From assembly GCF_000002995.4 (NCBI RefSeq), contig NW_025062479.1:1065221-1129220 (forward strand): DNA of 64,000 nucleotides, written 5' to 3'. Position numbers and translations under genes: made by a program. The stretch comes from Brugia malayi. Lineage: Eukaryota > Nematoda > Chromadorea > Rhabditida > Onchocercidae. Under the pieces are notes generated by a model, which had not been told where the DNA came from, did not search any database, and was given only the letters and a program-made list of their open reading frames with translations. Below, piece by piece: positions 11,260 to 24,535 of the stretch. Within the stretch, counting starts at the first letter, position 1. Each line of letters begins with the position of its first letter.

Positions 11260-12516
11260 ACTGAAGGAAGATTGTATGAGGAAGTAATGAATTTAGTCAT
11301 TTCGCCCTGAGAGAACTGATTCAGCTGTTTACGGATCAGTTTTGCTCCAATAAATTATTGTAATAGGAAGTTTTTTACGACTCTTTGTAAAGAAGGTTAA
11401 AGTGAACGAAGGTAGTTGTAACATAAAATATGAATAAATGATTTCGTGAATCTTTTTAGCTTACTATTCTTTCTGTATAGCTTTCATTTCCTTTTACATA
11501 TTGCATTTATTGTTGGTGAGAGGATCGTCACGTCAAATCCCTCGGACGTCATGGCAGTAACGTTGGTTGTGAACATTTTGTAAAGAGTTGGGTTATCTAA
11601 ATTGACGAGAATTTTTGGATAATTAATGTTGCAAATTATAGTTTCTGAGTGCTTTTTTGATCACATTTCTACGAATTATTACTGATATGATTCCTCGTAA
11701 TATGGAAGTAGTAATTGAATGATAAAATTGAAAAAGGATTTTATAATTAGAAATTAGTGGAAACATCGACATAAAAAATTCGTCTCGAAATTTTATGCAT
11801 CGTTTTAGTAAGCCAATATAATGTGCAATATCTTTAAGAATTGATTCGAACTATCTTATCATTTCATACATTATATTTCTCATCAAAATTATATCAGCAA
11901 ACTTGTGCATTTAAACAAATTCTGATTTCAAATAGAAGTGTCGGTAATTTGAAACATTTGGATCTTACATCTCTTTTAACGTGTTCGCACGACTTCCGGT
12001 ATTTATAACATGTTTTGATGCTTGGCAGTGACTTTGCTAGAAGAAGCGCTAAAGGAAATTGTATAATGTAAATGGAAACTGGTGCCTCTATTGAAATAAA
12101 TATGAAATTAAAGTCGTTCGAAAAATTTGTGACCATTTTGAAAGTATCGTTTTGCAAAAGTTTAACACAAATAATTTTATTATAATTAATTTGCCATTAA
12201 ATCATTTGAAATTTTTGGTTGAACTGTTAATACTCCAACCAGATTACCATAAATTGAATGGAATGATTTGCTGTTCATTACTGATTTCATAACTGAACAA
12301 AGGTAGCGGAGACCTGCGTCATATACTAGTTGCATTTGCGGTAAAAGTTTAATGAACAATAAATAAGGATTCAACTATCATGAACGTACAGGAACTTATC
12401 ATTAACCAATGCTTATACACCATTTGACCTTGGAAGTCCTTTAACAGTCTAGCCTATGCATACCTGTGTAAGATCTACTTGGCAAGATATAAGGTAGTTT
12501 GTAAGCCAGGAATGAA
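11260..12516. other. Intergenic, no gene seen
   Basis: AT-rich sequence 3' of the minus-strand secreted-protein gene. Short open frames on the minus strand at 11894-12374 have no splice support or recognisable motif. Part of it may be the 3' UTR of the neighbouring gene. Confidence 0.5.
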
Positions 12517-15500
12517 TTAATAACAAACATGAAATAGTATGACATATGAAATTAACGAGAAAAGAACTGGATCATAATGACCACAATGACCGATATTAGC
12601 AGTTTCCATTTCAGGTTTTCCTGTCATCTGACTTTTCACGGACTCTATTAGCTTTTTTTCTTCGGCTGTAGCTTCTGATTGTTGAGCAGATTCATAATCA
12701 AGGTTCATCAACATGCTACTTGTTTCCGCAACTTTTATCGATGTTGATGCCACCTGTACGGTAACATCGTTTTGATATTCCAATTCATGGCTTCGGAAGA
12801 ATTTAGAGGGTGGCTTACAGGTAGAACAATCACAATTGAGCATTGAACGACGAGAACAACTTCCCTCACGGAGTAACTTTTCTGCATTTTGTAAAGTTAG
12901 GGAGAAATCACTGTGCGATAAGCATCGTACCTGAAAAACATTTTTAAGAAATCCTAATTAAAAAAATGGCGTGTCGGAATCTTTAGGATCTATTTGTTTC
13001 CTCTTCTTCACCACTAATAAAATAGCATATTGAAAAAAACTGAAGTAATGTCTTCCGTCATAATTCATTAGTGACTAACTTCAATTGTTACTGAAATTTA
13101 ATTACACAAATTGAAATTTAGAAATTTTTTCCGAATTATTTTTTTATTGTGTATCATCGAATTATCGAAATATTATGTGTTTGGATATAATCATCTAAAA
13201 AGGCTTAGGGAACATTAAATTAGTTTATAAAATGCGACCATGCATGATTCCATTTCCGAAAGTTTAATTTCAACGCAGCAAAAATTTGTCCCAATTGAGT
13301 TACGATGATACTAAAGCTGGAATGAAAGTTTTGGACTTTACAATGAATTTCTTGTTTTAAAGTATATATATCAAAGTCCAGAAATCAGAATAATTTTTGC
13401 ATTCAAACATTCTTTTGAATTTCTTTCTTACGGACAAAACTTTTTTTTCCGAAGTCAATTAGAAACTTAATTTTTCTTGAAAATCGTTATTTCCAATTCA
13501 ATTACTTTGAAATTAGAACAACTGTTGCCAGTTTCTATTAGTAATTGTATTCCTACTCTCTAATAATTTAATTTCATTTTGATAGTGATAACGGCAAATT
13601 AATAAACATTATCGGAGAGCAAAAATATGCTTCATTTCAACTATTTGGTAAAATCGTTGAAAATATCAATCAATGCAATCCTTTGAAATTGCTGAAATAC
13701 TTCGCGATGCAATAACAACAATAAAACGGACAGTAGTAGTAGCTATGACAACAATAACAACAACTACTACAATAACGGCAGTATAACAACAACGACAACA
13801 ACAATAACAGTAATAATAATACTGTTAATAATAATAATTAGGAGAATATATCTTTCTAATTAACTTAATTGATTTGTGTCGAAATTACTATTCGATTTTT
13901 TTTTTTTGGTATTTCTGTAAAAAAGCTATCAGATAAGGTCAGGAATGAAGGAAAACAAATTCGTTCCGACGTAATTAACCGTCAGGCATGTGACATTTAA
14001 AAAAGAAAAAGATTCATAGCGATAAATTCCTGGTTGCTTCGACATATTCAAATTAAAATTTAAGTGAGTTATTCTGTTTGGGATTATTTTGTTTCTCTCT
14101 TTAAAAATATTTCGCTATATATCACATTTAAATGAAGTAATTTGAAATTATATATCAAAATTAGAAAAAAAAAGCTGAAGAAAAGGTCTTCTGCGAAAAA
14201 AAGTTTTTATGATTTTGGTGTCTGTGCTTCTGTTCTGAGGAAAGGAATTTTAAAATTAAACAAAATATTTCATTATCAGATGAGTTTATGATCAACACTT
14301 GCATTATTTGCTATTACAAATTCCATTTTGATTATTTAGAAATATCATTTCAAATTTGGAAATTCAAATATTTTTTCAATAGTTAGTCTAATATAATTGT
14401 TATCAGACATTTGAACCTTAAAATTTTATAATCAATTACAACCTTTACTAATGTAATATACAATTCAACAGATACAAACAAACCAGTCGATTAACTTGTG
14501 ATGTCCAGGTTATTTCATGAATTGTTAAACAGTACAGTACGGAATCTGAGCTATTATTTATGCATGATGACAAATTATTGAAGCAGTTTTCAGCTAAAAG
14601 TCGAATATCCATGCAATAATCACATTTCTGAAACAGTTTTAAAAGTTATTGAATTCAAAATTTACATATTAAATGGAAATTAATATAACTACTATTATCA
14701 AAGTTTTAAATTTTTTATTTGAACATATGCCATAAAATAGGGAGATGTTATTAATTTGTACGAGATGAAATCAGAAAGTGCTGCAATGGACAAAAACTAA
14801 GATTAATGTGGATCAGAAAGATTCAGAAAAAAAAGAGAACGGATACGTAATGCGAAAGTGGAGTATGACATTTCCGGATGACCGGAACAGGGTATTGTTG
14901 CAGTATTCAATGAGATTAATTAAGTTTAGGTTATAACTGTATCACTGAGAAGTGTAACAACAGAAAATATATTTAAAGCAATGATTTCGACAATTTTGAT
15001 GATGTCAAAGGTCAAAAGCAATGTGAATGACAGATAGAAAATTGCAAAGATTAAAGATTTTTTATAAAAATAGAAAAATTGTAAGATAATCATTTTTTTT
15101 TCTTCTGTGAAAAAGTAACATTGATTGAAAAATAGAACAAATTTCTACTTAAGAAAAAATTGAAATCAAGTGCAAACTGCTGTTACTGACAGAATCGAAA
15201 AAGCGCAAAATAACTGATCAATCGCATGACAGAGATGACGGATTTGTTTAATCCTTGAGATGATAAAAATTGATTTAAAGTAAAGTACAAATGATATTGT
15301 ACTTTTAAATATATAACTAGCATAATTCAACCATTTTAATACAACAGCTTAATAAGTGTTTATTTTAGCTTATCTAAGTGTCAACAAACAGTAAAATTCT
15401 TTAATTGCAAGCTTAAATGAATAAATGAGAAGGAAACTGCAAAACAACGATTAACTGTTAAAAAGATTTGTTTATAAATTAATTTTTTGCCAACTAATTA

Positions 15501-17306
15501 AAGACAGCAAAACAAAAAGCATAATCTAAGCTGAAAAATTATTTCAAAAAAATTTCAAAACTTTTGACATTTAACAGTGTTGAATAAATAAAATATTACC
15601 AAAGTTATCAACAAATTACAAACCTGTGGTTGAAAGTTTTTCACATTTTTTAAATTAGCAATTAGCAAACTTTAAAAGAAGAAAAAGTAAAAATTTTTGA
15701 GTGGCAATAAAATAAAGGTAAGGCAGTAAAATTAAAAAATGATTAATAAATAAATAAAAGAAAAATTAAAAAAAAAAACAGCTAGAATGATTATTCATTT
15801 TTCCATATCAATAATAAAATTGTAACACGTAAAGGACAGGTAAGGTAATGAGTCATCAATGCTGAAATTGAAAATTAACGAAAAACAAATGCGAAATGAC
15901 AAAGAAATGATTTCGAGCAGATAGAAATATCCTAAATTAGTCTCAGCTCTGTCACTTTCTTCAGCTATTTGGCATTTTTTTCCTTTTTTTCAGTAAAAGA
16001 AGCAAAAATTAGAATAACTTTGATCTTAGAGGTGAAATGTAATAACAGAATACTTTATGACTTACTTCATATATACCACATAACTCGATACTACGAATTA
16101 CTTTTAAATAAATGAGTTTGTTTTTCTCTCCTTTAAAACTTGATTATTGTTATTTTAAATTCACGGAAGCAAAATTAAAGAGAATTCAAAAATTTTTCTC
16201 TCACTTTATTTCTTAAAAAAGGAAGCAAGAAAAAAACTCTCGCCACATTCTTATCGATCAAAAATATTTAGATAGATTAAAATATTTGACTGAAAGATAG
16301 CATTGTATTCTCGAATGATTTCCCGAGAGTAAACCAATGTCAGAGTTAGAATAATTCCATCTTTTAAGAATGAGACAATTAGCAATCAACTGGATCATAT
16401 CTCAATACTTCTTAAATATATTTGCAATATTTAACAAAAAGAAAATGAAAGAATTGAAAAATCGCTAATTCATGGGTACCTTATGCCATATTTTCATATT
16501 TCTAATGACTGAAACAATTTCTCACATACACATTTAATGTTAATATATATATTTATTTATTTATTTTTTTGATATTTTGTCAATTTTTCTGTGAGACCTT
16601 TTTTCTCGTTCTTAAGATGTGGTTTGTAGAGAGGAAAAGATGTGTTAAAAAATTAAAAAGCGATTATTCGTTTTAAGCCAGTAAATCATCTCCTTTACCG
16701 CCTCTCGGACTATCAATGGATTTATTGCATTTTAGATCAAAAAAAAGAAACTAAAATTAGTTGACAAAAAAGTTTTAACTTTAAACTGTAAACTGTTATG
16801 TAATCATTTTATATTGGTGTAAAAAGGAAACGCATGCAAGTCAAAAAGAAAGTGAAGAACACAAATGTTAAATTAAATTACACTTCACAGAGTTACAAAT
16901 TTTCCACTTCACTTTTTTAAATTTTGCTGTAAAAAATATACATATAACCGTATAAATCTTATTTAATCTTTTTTTTTTTTTTGCTATTATAAATTAAATT
17001 TTTAATTTTCATTAGGATTTCTAGGAAGATTATTAAATATTTCAGAGAGAATGGGAAAAGAAGAAAAAAACAGAAAGGAAAAGGAATAAAACTGAATAGA
17101 TGAGGAAAGCAGAATCTTCTTAAGCACTAGAAAGTGAGAAAGGATCGATAGATAAATTAATTAAAATTATTAAATTTAAAAAGCTGAAAATTTAAAAATA
17201 ATCATTCATTTGATAATAGAGATGAAAAATACAAAGAAACCTGAATATTATAAGGTTGTGGCAGTGCAAGAGAAAGGGCCAAGAGACAAACTGAACTGCA
17301 ATCCAT
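12517..17306 (-). CDS. Predicted secreted protein, unknown family, two exons
   Basis: Exon 1 (17306-17241, 22 codons) encodes MDCSSVCLLALSLALPQ, a good signal-peptide core, and ends in a CAG|GTTTCT donor in phase 0. Exon 2 (12930-12517) follows a TTTTTCAG acceptor in phase 0 and encodes 137 residues. These include a Cys cluster NCDCSTCKPP, a Ser/Thr/Glu-rich middle (STSIKVAETSSMLMN, EATAEEKKLIESVKS) and a hydrophobic end VLFSLISYVILFHVCY that could be a membrane anchor. Joined, they give 159 residues. I do not recognise a family. The link across a 4.3-kb intron rests only on phase and splice sites; an extra exon or a different first exon is possible. The 61-bp minisatellite begins about 85 bp upstream of the start codon. 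Confidence 0.45.
12931..17240 (-). other. Long AT-rich intron (or intergenic DNA) of the secreted-protein gene
   Basis: About 4.3 kb with no supported exon on either strand. It is very AT-rich, with many A and T runs and one CAA/AAT low-complexity tract. Confidence 0.45.
13706..13842. repeat. CAA/TAA/AGT trinucleotide low-complexity tract
   Basis: AACAACAATAA, AGTAGTAGTAG, ACAACAACTACTACAATAA and TAATAATAATA blocks follow each other. It is a compound imperfect triplet microsatellite with no coding support. Confidence 0.8.
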
Positions 17307-17390
17307 TTTTGGAACGAATTGTGGGAATGCTTTCCGTCCTGTCACTACTGCAGTTATGTCTGCGGTACTCTTCGATTTATGTTCCCTCTA

Positions 17391-20300
17391 ATATCATTCA
17401 CATAACCCTGCATTATCGTCACCATAATCACAATAATAATCATCGTCATCACCATCATTGACATAACCCTGCATTATCATCACCATAATCACAATAATAA
17501 TCATCGTCATCACCATCATTGACATAACCCTGCATTATCATCACCATAATCACAATAATAATCATCATCATCACCATCATTGACATAACCCTGCATTATC
17601 GTCACCATAATCACAATAATAATCATCGTCATCACCATCATTGACATAACCCTGCATTATCGTCACCATAATCACAATAATAATCATCATCATCACCATC
17701 ATTGACATAACCCTGCATTATCGTCACCATAATCACAATAATAATCATCATCATCACCATCATTGACATAACCCTGCATTATCATCACCATAATCACAAT
17801 AATAATCATCATCATCACCATCATTGACATAACCCTGCATTATCATCACCATAATCACAATAATAATCATCATCATCACCATCATTGACATAACCCTGCA
17901 TTATCGTCACCATAATCACAATAATAATCATCATCATCACCATCATTGACATAACCCTGCATTATCGTCACCATAATCACAATAATAATCATCGTCATCA
18001 CCATCATTGACATAACCCTGCATTATCATCACCATAATCACAATAATAATCATCATCATCACCATCATTGACATAACCCTGCATTATCGTCACCATAATC
18101 ACAATAATAATCATCATCATCACCATCATTGACATAACCCTGCATTATCGTCACCATAATCACAATAATAATCATCGTCATCACCATCATTGACATAACC
18201 CTGCATTATCGTCACCATAATCACAATAATAATCATCATCATCACCATCATTGACATAACCCTGCATTATCGTCACCATAATCACAATAATAATCATCAT
18301 CATCACCATCATTGACATAACCCTGCATTATCGTCACCATAATCACAATAATAATAATCATCATCACCATCATTGACATAACCCTGCATTATCGTCACCA
18401 TAATCACAATAATAATAATCATCATCACCATCATTGACATAACCCTGCATTATCGTCACCATAATCACAATAATAATCATCGTCATCACCATCATTGACA
18501 TAACCCTGCATTATCGTCACCATAATCACAATAATAATCATCATCATCACCATCATTGACATAACCCTGCATTATCGTCACCATAATCACAATAATAATA
18601 ATCATCATCACCATCATTGACATAACCCTGCATTATCGTCACCATAATCACAATAATAATCATCGTCATCACCATCATTGACATAACCCTGCATTATCGT
18701 CACCATAATCACAATAATAATCATCGTCATCACCATCATTGACATAACCCTGCATTATCGTCACCATAATCACAATAATAATCATCATCATCACCATCAT
18801 TGACATAACCCTGCATTATCGTCACCATAATCACAATAATAATAATCATCATCACCATCATTGACATAACCCTGCATTATCGTCACCATAATCACAATAA
18901 TAATCATCGTCATCACCATCATTGACATAACCCTGCATTATCGTCACCATAATCACAATAATAATCATCGTCATCACCATCATTGACATAACCCTGCATT
19001 ATCGTCACCATAATCACAATAATAATAATCATCATCACCATCATTGACATAACCCTGCATTATCGTCACCATAATCACAATAATAATAATCATCATCACC
19101 ATCATTGACATAACCCTGCATTATCGTCACCATAATCACAATAATAATAATCATCATCACCATCATTGACATAACCCTGCATTATCGTCACCATAATCAC
19201 AATAATAATAATCATCATCACCATCATTGACATAACCCTGCATTATCGTCACCATAATCACAATAATAATCATCATCACCATCATTGACATAACCCTGCA
19301 TTATCGTCACCATAATCACAATAATAATCATCGTCATCACCATCATTGACATAACCCTGCATTATCGTCACCATAATCACAATAATAATAATCATCATCA
19401 CCATCATTGACATAACCCTGCATTATCGTCACCATAATCACAATAATAATCATCGTCATCACCATCATTGACATAACCCTGCATTATCGTCACCATAATC
19501 ACAATAATAATAATCATCATCATCACCATCATTGACATAACCCTGCATTATCGTCACCATAATCACAATAATAATAATCATCATCACCATCATTGACATA
19601 ACCCTGCATTATCGTCACCATAATCACAATAATAATAATCATCATCACCATCATTGACATAACCCTGCATTATCGTCACCATAATCACAATAATAATAAT
19701 CATCATCACCATCATTGACATAACCCTGCATTATCGTCACCATAATCACAATAATAATAATCATCATCACCATCATTGACATAACCCTGCATTATCGTCA
19801 CCATAATCACAATAATAATAATCATCATCACCATCATTGACATAACCCTGCATTATCGTCACCATAATCACAATAATAATAATCATCATCACCATCATTG
19901 ACATAACCCTGCATTATCGTCACCATAATCACAATAATAATAATCATCATCACCATCATTGACATAACCCTGCATTATCGTCACCATAATCACAATAATA
20001 ATAATCATCATCACCATCATTGACATAACCCTGCATTATCGTCACCATAATCACAATAATAATAATCATCATCACCATCATTGACATAACCCTGCATTAT
20101 CGTCACCATAATCACAATAATAATAATCATCATCACCATCATTGACATAACCCTGCATTATCGTCACCATAATCACAATAATAATAATCATCATCACCAT
20201 CATTGACATAACCCTGCATTATCGTCACCATAATCACAATAATAATAATCATCATCACCATCATTGACATAACCCTGCATTATCGTCACCATAATCACAA

Positions 20301-21855
20301 TAATAATAATCATCATCACCATCATTGACATAACCCTGCATTATCGTCACCATAATCACAATAATAATAATCATCATCACCATCATTGACATAACCCTGC
20401 ATTATCGTCACCATAATCACAATAATAATAATCATCATCACCATCATTGACATAACCCTGCATTATCGTCACCATAATCACAATAATAATAATCATCATC
20501 ACCATCATTGACATAACCCTGCATTATCGTCACCATAATCACAATAATAATAATCATCATCACCATCATTGACATAACCCTGCATTATCGTCACCATAAT
20601 CACAATAATAATCATCGTCATCACCATCATTGACATAACCCTGCATTATCGTCACCATAATCACAATAATAATCATCGTCATCACCATCATTGACATAAC
20701 CCTGCATTATCGTCACCATAATCACAATAATAATAATCATCATCATCACCATCATTGACATAACCCTGCATTATCGTCACCATAATCACAATAATAATCA
20801 TCGTCATCACCATCATTGACATAACCCTGCATTATCGTCACCATAATCACAATAATAATAATCATCATCACCATCATTGACATAACCCTGCATTATCGTC
20901 ACCATAATCACAATAATAATCATCGTCATCACCATCATTGACATAACCCTGCATTATCGTCACCATAATCACAATAATAATCATCGTCATCACCATCATT
21001 GACATAACCCTGCATTATCGTCACCATAATCACAATAATAATAATCATCATCACCATCATTGACATAACCCTGCATTATCGTCACCATAATCACAATAAT
21101 AATAATCATCATCACCATCATTGACATAACCCTGCATTATCGTCACCATAATCACAATAATAATAATAATCATCACCATCATTGACATAACCCTGCATTA
21201 TCGTCACCATAATCACAATAATAATAATCATCATCACCATCATTGACATAACCCTGCATTATCGTCACCATAATCACAATAATAATCATCGTCATCACCA
21301 TCATTGACATAACCCTGCATTATCGTCACCATAATCACAATAATAATAATCATCATCACCATCATTGACATAACCCTGCATTATCGTCACCATAATCACA
21401 ATAATAATAATCATCATCACCATCATTGACATAACCCTGCATTATCGTCACCATAATCACAATAATAATCATCATCATCACCATCATTGACATAACCCTG
21501 CATTATCGTCACCATAATCACAATAATAATAATCATCATCACCATCATTGACATAACCCTGCATTATCGTCACCATAATCACAATAATAATCATCATCAT
21601 CACCATCATTGACATAACCCTGCATTATCGTCACCATAATCACAATAATAATCATCATCATCACCATCATTGACATAACCCTGCATTATCGTCACCATAA
21701 TCACAATAATAATAATCATCATCACCATCATTGACATAACCCTGCATTATCGTCACCATAATCACAATAATAATCATCATCATCACCATCATTGACATAA
21801 CCCTGCATTATCGTCACCATAATCACAATAATAATCATCGTCATCACCATCATTA
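17391..21855. repeat. Giant minisatellite: 61-bp unit, about 73 copies
   Basis: The unit starts TTGACATAACCCTGCATTAT and continues with CGTCACC, ATAATCACAATAATAAT and CATCGTCATCACCATCA. Starts are spaced 61 bp apart almost throughout, with a single 58-bp and a few 64-bp units where a CAT or AAT triplet was lost or gained. I count about 73 copies over 4.45 kb. Because 61 is not a multiple of 3, the array cannot encode a protein repeat. Three kinds of variation are visible: TTATCATC or TTATCGTC in the middle, CATCGTC or CATCATC near the end, and three or four AAT triplets. The plus strand is very poor in G. Confidence 0.97.
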
Positions 21856-22689
21856 CCATCATTGTTGTCATTGCTAATTTTCAGACTGTAATTCACACCT
21901 GATTTGTTACCTTTGAAAGGTATATTCGTGTGAAGATTGAGCAGAACCTCATCAAATCCTACCCTATTGAGATTACAGATAAATCTAGTTCTAATAACCT
22001 CATGAACTTCATCAAATCTTGAAATATATAAAGTTAAAATTAGAATTGCTAATCCATGTATGATGAAGCCATGCTTTTATTTGATGGTAAAACTTACTTT
22101 GACCTATTTCACATACTCACTCAAATAATTATAATTACTAATCAGCAATTTGGCTTATAATCCAACAACTGCAATTTTCAGTCAATATTTTTTCATGATT
22201 ACGGCGATAAATCAAAAATTCTACCTTCTTCCTTTCAAAGATTATGGTACGGCTTTTCTTTTTTCTCGCCTTTTTTATTCTAACATATTCATTTCTCTTT
22301 TATTTACTACAAGCGAAATGAAATTTTAAACATAAATAATTAATTTGCTAATTTCTCCTTCTTTGCTAAGAAAAAGTTTCTTCCTCAATATATTACACAT
22401 GCGGAAAACCGATATACGTAAAATTTCCTGAGATGACACCTGTACGCTTATATTTCAGCAAAGGCACACGTCACGTTTCGCGTAGTTGTACTAAACGTTG
22501 TTGCAGTGTATCAGCAAGATAAGAAACCACCACCAAAATTCCCCAACAAATTTCCACCTTGAACATTGATAATTTATTCACTTCCTAAAAAGTTGTGAGT
22601 GGGTAGTAGGTGGTACACGTGAAGTAAATGCCTTCTCTCCCACGTGCACACACACACACATATACATACATACATGCGTGTGTACAAGT
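21856..22689. other. Intergenic, no gene seen; short CA/TA tract at its end
   Basis: AT-rich DNA between the minisatellite and the duplicated promoter block. A CA microsatellite with ATACATACATACATG occurs at about 22645-22680. No exon or RNA gene is recognised. Confidence 0.5.
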
Positions 22690-23291
22690 CAGGGGAAAAG
22701 GGGCATTTCACCCCGGTAAATTATAAAAAAATCTTTTGGACAGTTTGTTAAGGAGGAGCCACAAAAGGGGGTGGGCAAGTAGAAGGGTAACAATCAACTT
22801 GGGAAACACAAAACAGATTACTCAATGAGTGTGTCCAAAATTTGCATATGTTCCGTTCTCTTGGAATAGTATATAAGAAGCTCCGTAATCATTCACTTTA
22901 TTCTATTTTCTCGGTGAGGGAGATAGGTATTCTTTCAAATTATTTTTCTTTTGTTTCATCTCACGTGGGTTTCGAGTTGTCCGCGTAAATGGTTTGTGTG
23001 TAAATAACGGAACTTTTTACGGAACTGAAAAGGTCAGATGAACTAGAATTTATTGAGAATCGACGATTGAAAATTTGCCCGCCATCTGATTGATCATTAG
23101 ATCAGGGTAGAAGTAGTCGAAGTCTTCTCAAAATTGACATTCCTTAGCATCTGCTTTGCTGGACAATTCTAGTGGCCACCACTATTAGTTGTTTGATTTA
23201 TTTTCTGAAGTATTATTGGCGGTATTTGTAACTTAAGAAAGTGACGACCTGTTAGAATTAATTTTGATATTATAATAATATTTAGTTTAGA
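22690..23291 (+). promoter_or_regulatory. Promoter and 5' leader of coiled-coil gene C, second copy of the duplicated block
   Basis: Octamer ATTTGCAT at 22840-22847, TATATAA at 22870-22876 (30 bp apart, as in the first copy) and CACGTG at 22962-22967 (92 bp after the TATA start). Flanking blocks GGGGGTGGGCAAGTA, CAGATTACTCAATGA and TTTGCCCGCCATCTG also match 8890-9616. Similarity runs to the start codon, where TTTAG|AATGG looks like a trans-splice acceptor. Keeping element order and spacing while the coding exons diverged suggests function. Confidence 0.6.
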
Positions 23292-24535
23292 ATGGAATCC
23301 GAAAATAACAAGACCAGTGATGGATATGATCAGAGTTCCAATGGAGTTCCGCTAAAGAAAGATCCCAGAATTTGTGATTCGGCTAAGGTTCCGGCAGCTT
23401 TCAGTGAAGGTTACTGTTTTATGAATACGTTTTGTTTGCCTTCAACTGAAATGAGAATGTTTTTTCGCTCATAAATGTTGGTTATTTTGCTGAAAATTTT
23501 AGAACAACAATCTTCGGTTGCAGAGAATGAAATAAATGATATTATCAAAGGAAACGAATATCTGAAGGAGAACATAACTTTGTTGAAAATATACCTACGT
23601 TGGCTGGGAGACCTAATACTATTAGCACAGAAAAAGAAAAGAAACAACTTTAATGAAATGGTAAATGAGCCTTAAAGACCACTGAATTATTTAGTTTTAA
23701 ATTGTTCTTTTTTTCTTTTCAAGTATATGTAACATTCAAGCGTTCTGCAAAGTAAAAAATCTGTTCACAAATTTTTCTTTGATTTTGAGCAATTCCTTTT
23801 CTAGTATGCAGCAATGCAGATAGAACGGGACAAAGCGAAAGTTCAGCAAAAAGAATTGGAAAAATTACGAAAATCAAAGCAGGAACTCCTTGAGAAACAA
23901 AAATCGGAATTTGAACTTAAAAAAACTGAGTGGGAGCAAAAACTTATGGATCATGAAAATCTTTATAACATAGTAAAACAATGTTGTGAGTTGTTATCTG
24001 ACATTAGTAATAACAACAAATTGGGAATTGCTCAGCAAACGCAACAGAAAAACCGTTGCAAAAAACTGCAATTTAAAGTGAACAGAGTCAAAATAACTGC
24101 GGAACAAAATAAAGAGAAATTAATCCGTCAGGAACAGGTTTGGCTTTTTCCTGTTAGTATGAATTAACTAATCACAGAAATATGATCTCATTTTCACTTT
24201 CCCTCCCTTCCTTCCTTTATATTTCTTTGCATTTAATGTTTCTGTTTGAGTTGCTCTCGAAGCAAATTGAATCAGTTACTATAATTTATAGAATTGTATC
24301 GTCATAAAAATGATTTAGCGTTTTGCTGTGCTGTACTGCCTCTTACCTGTGTAAGGTTGATTAATGAATATTATTCAAATTTGATGAATGATGGTTCTAG
24401 ATGTTTAAAGAGAAGTTGGATGGAATAAAAGATGCACATGAAATGGCACTACAGCAGCGTGACCGAACAATCTCCATACTGACCAAACAACTGAAACTGC
24501 TAATAGAGGAATCTACTAAAGCTCAAAGGTCGTGA
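23292..24535 (+). CDS. Coiled-coil protein C (paralogue of gene A)
   Basis: Exons 23292-23409, 23503-23660, 23805-24137 and 24401-24535 agree in phase and give 247 residues. Exon 1 encodes MESENNKTSDGYDQ and ends at the same phase-1 SEG junction as gene A. Exon 2 carries NEINDIIKGNEYLKENITLL, comparable to the LEENEKLKAEL part of A. Exon 3 is a long charged coiled coil (KVQQKELEKLRKSKQELLEK onward), and exon 4 ends LLIEESTKAQRS. Introns 1 and 2 fall at the same places and phases as in A. No family is recognised. The predicted product is soluble, with no signal peptide and no membrane segment. Confidence 0.8.

Noticed and set aside
17210..17461. 83-codon plus-strand open frame ending in a His/Asn-rich tail
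   Set aside because: The tail is the first minisatellite unit read in frame, and the front part is antisense to a better-supported signal-peptide exon on the minus strand. No splice partner was found.
17391..21855. CRISPR-like or protein-repeat array
   Set aside because: Units abut with no unique spacers, the host is eukaryotic, and 61 is not a multiple of 3. It is a minisatellite.
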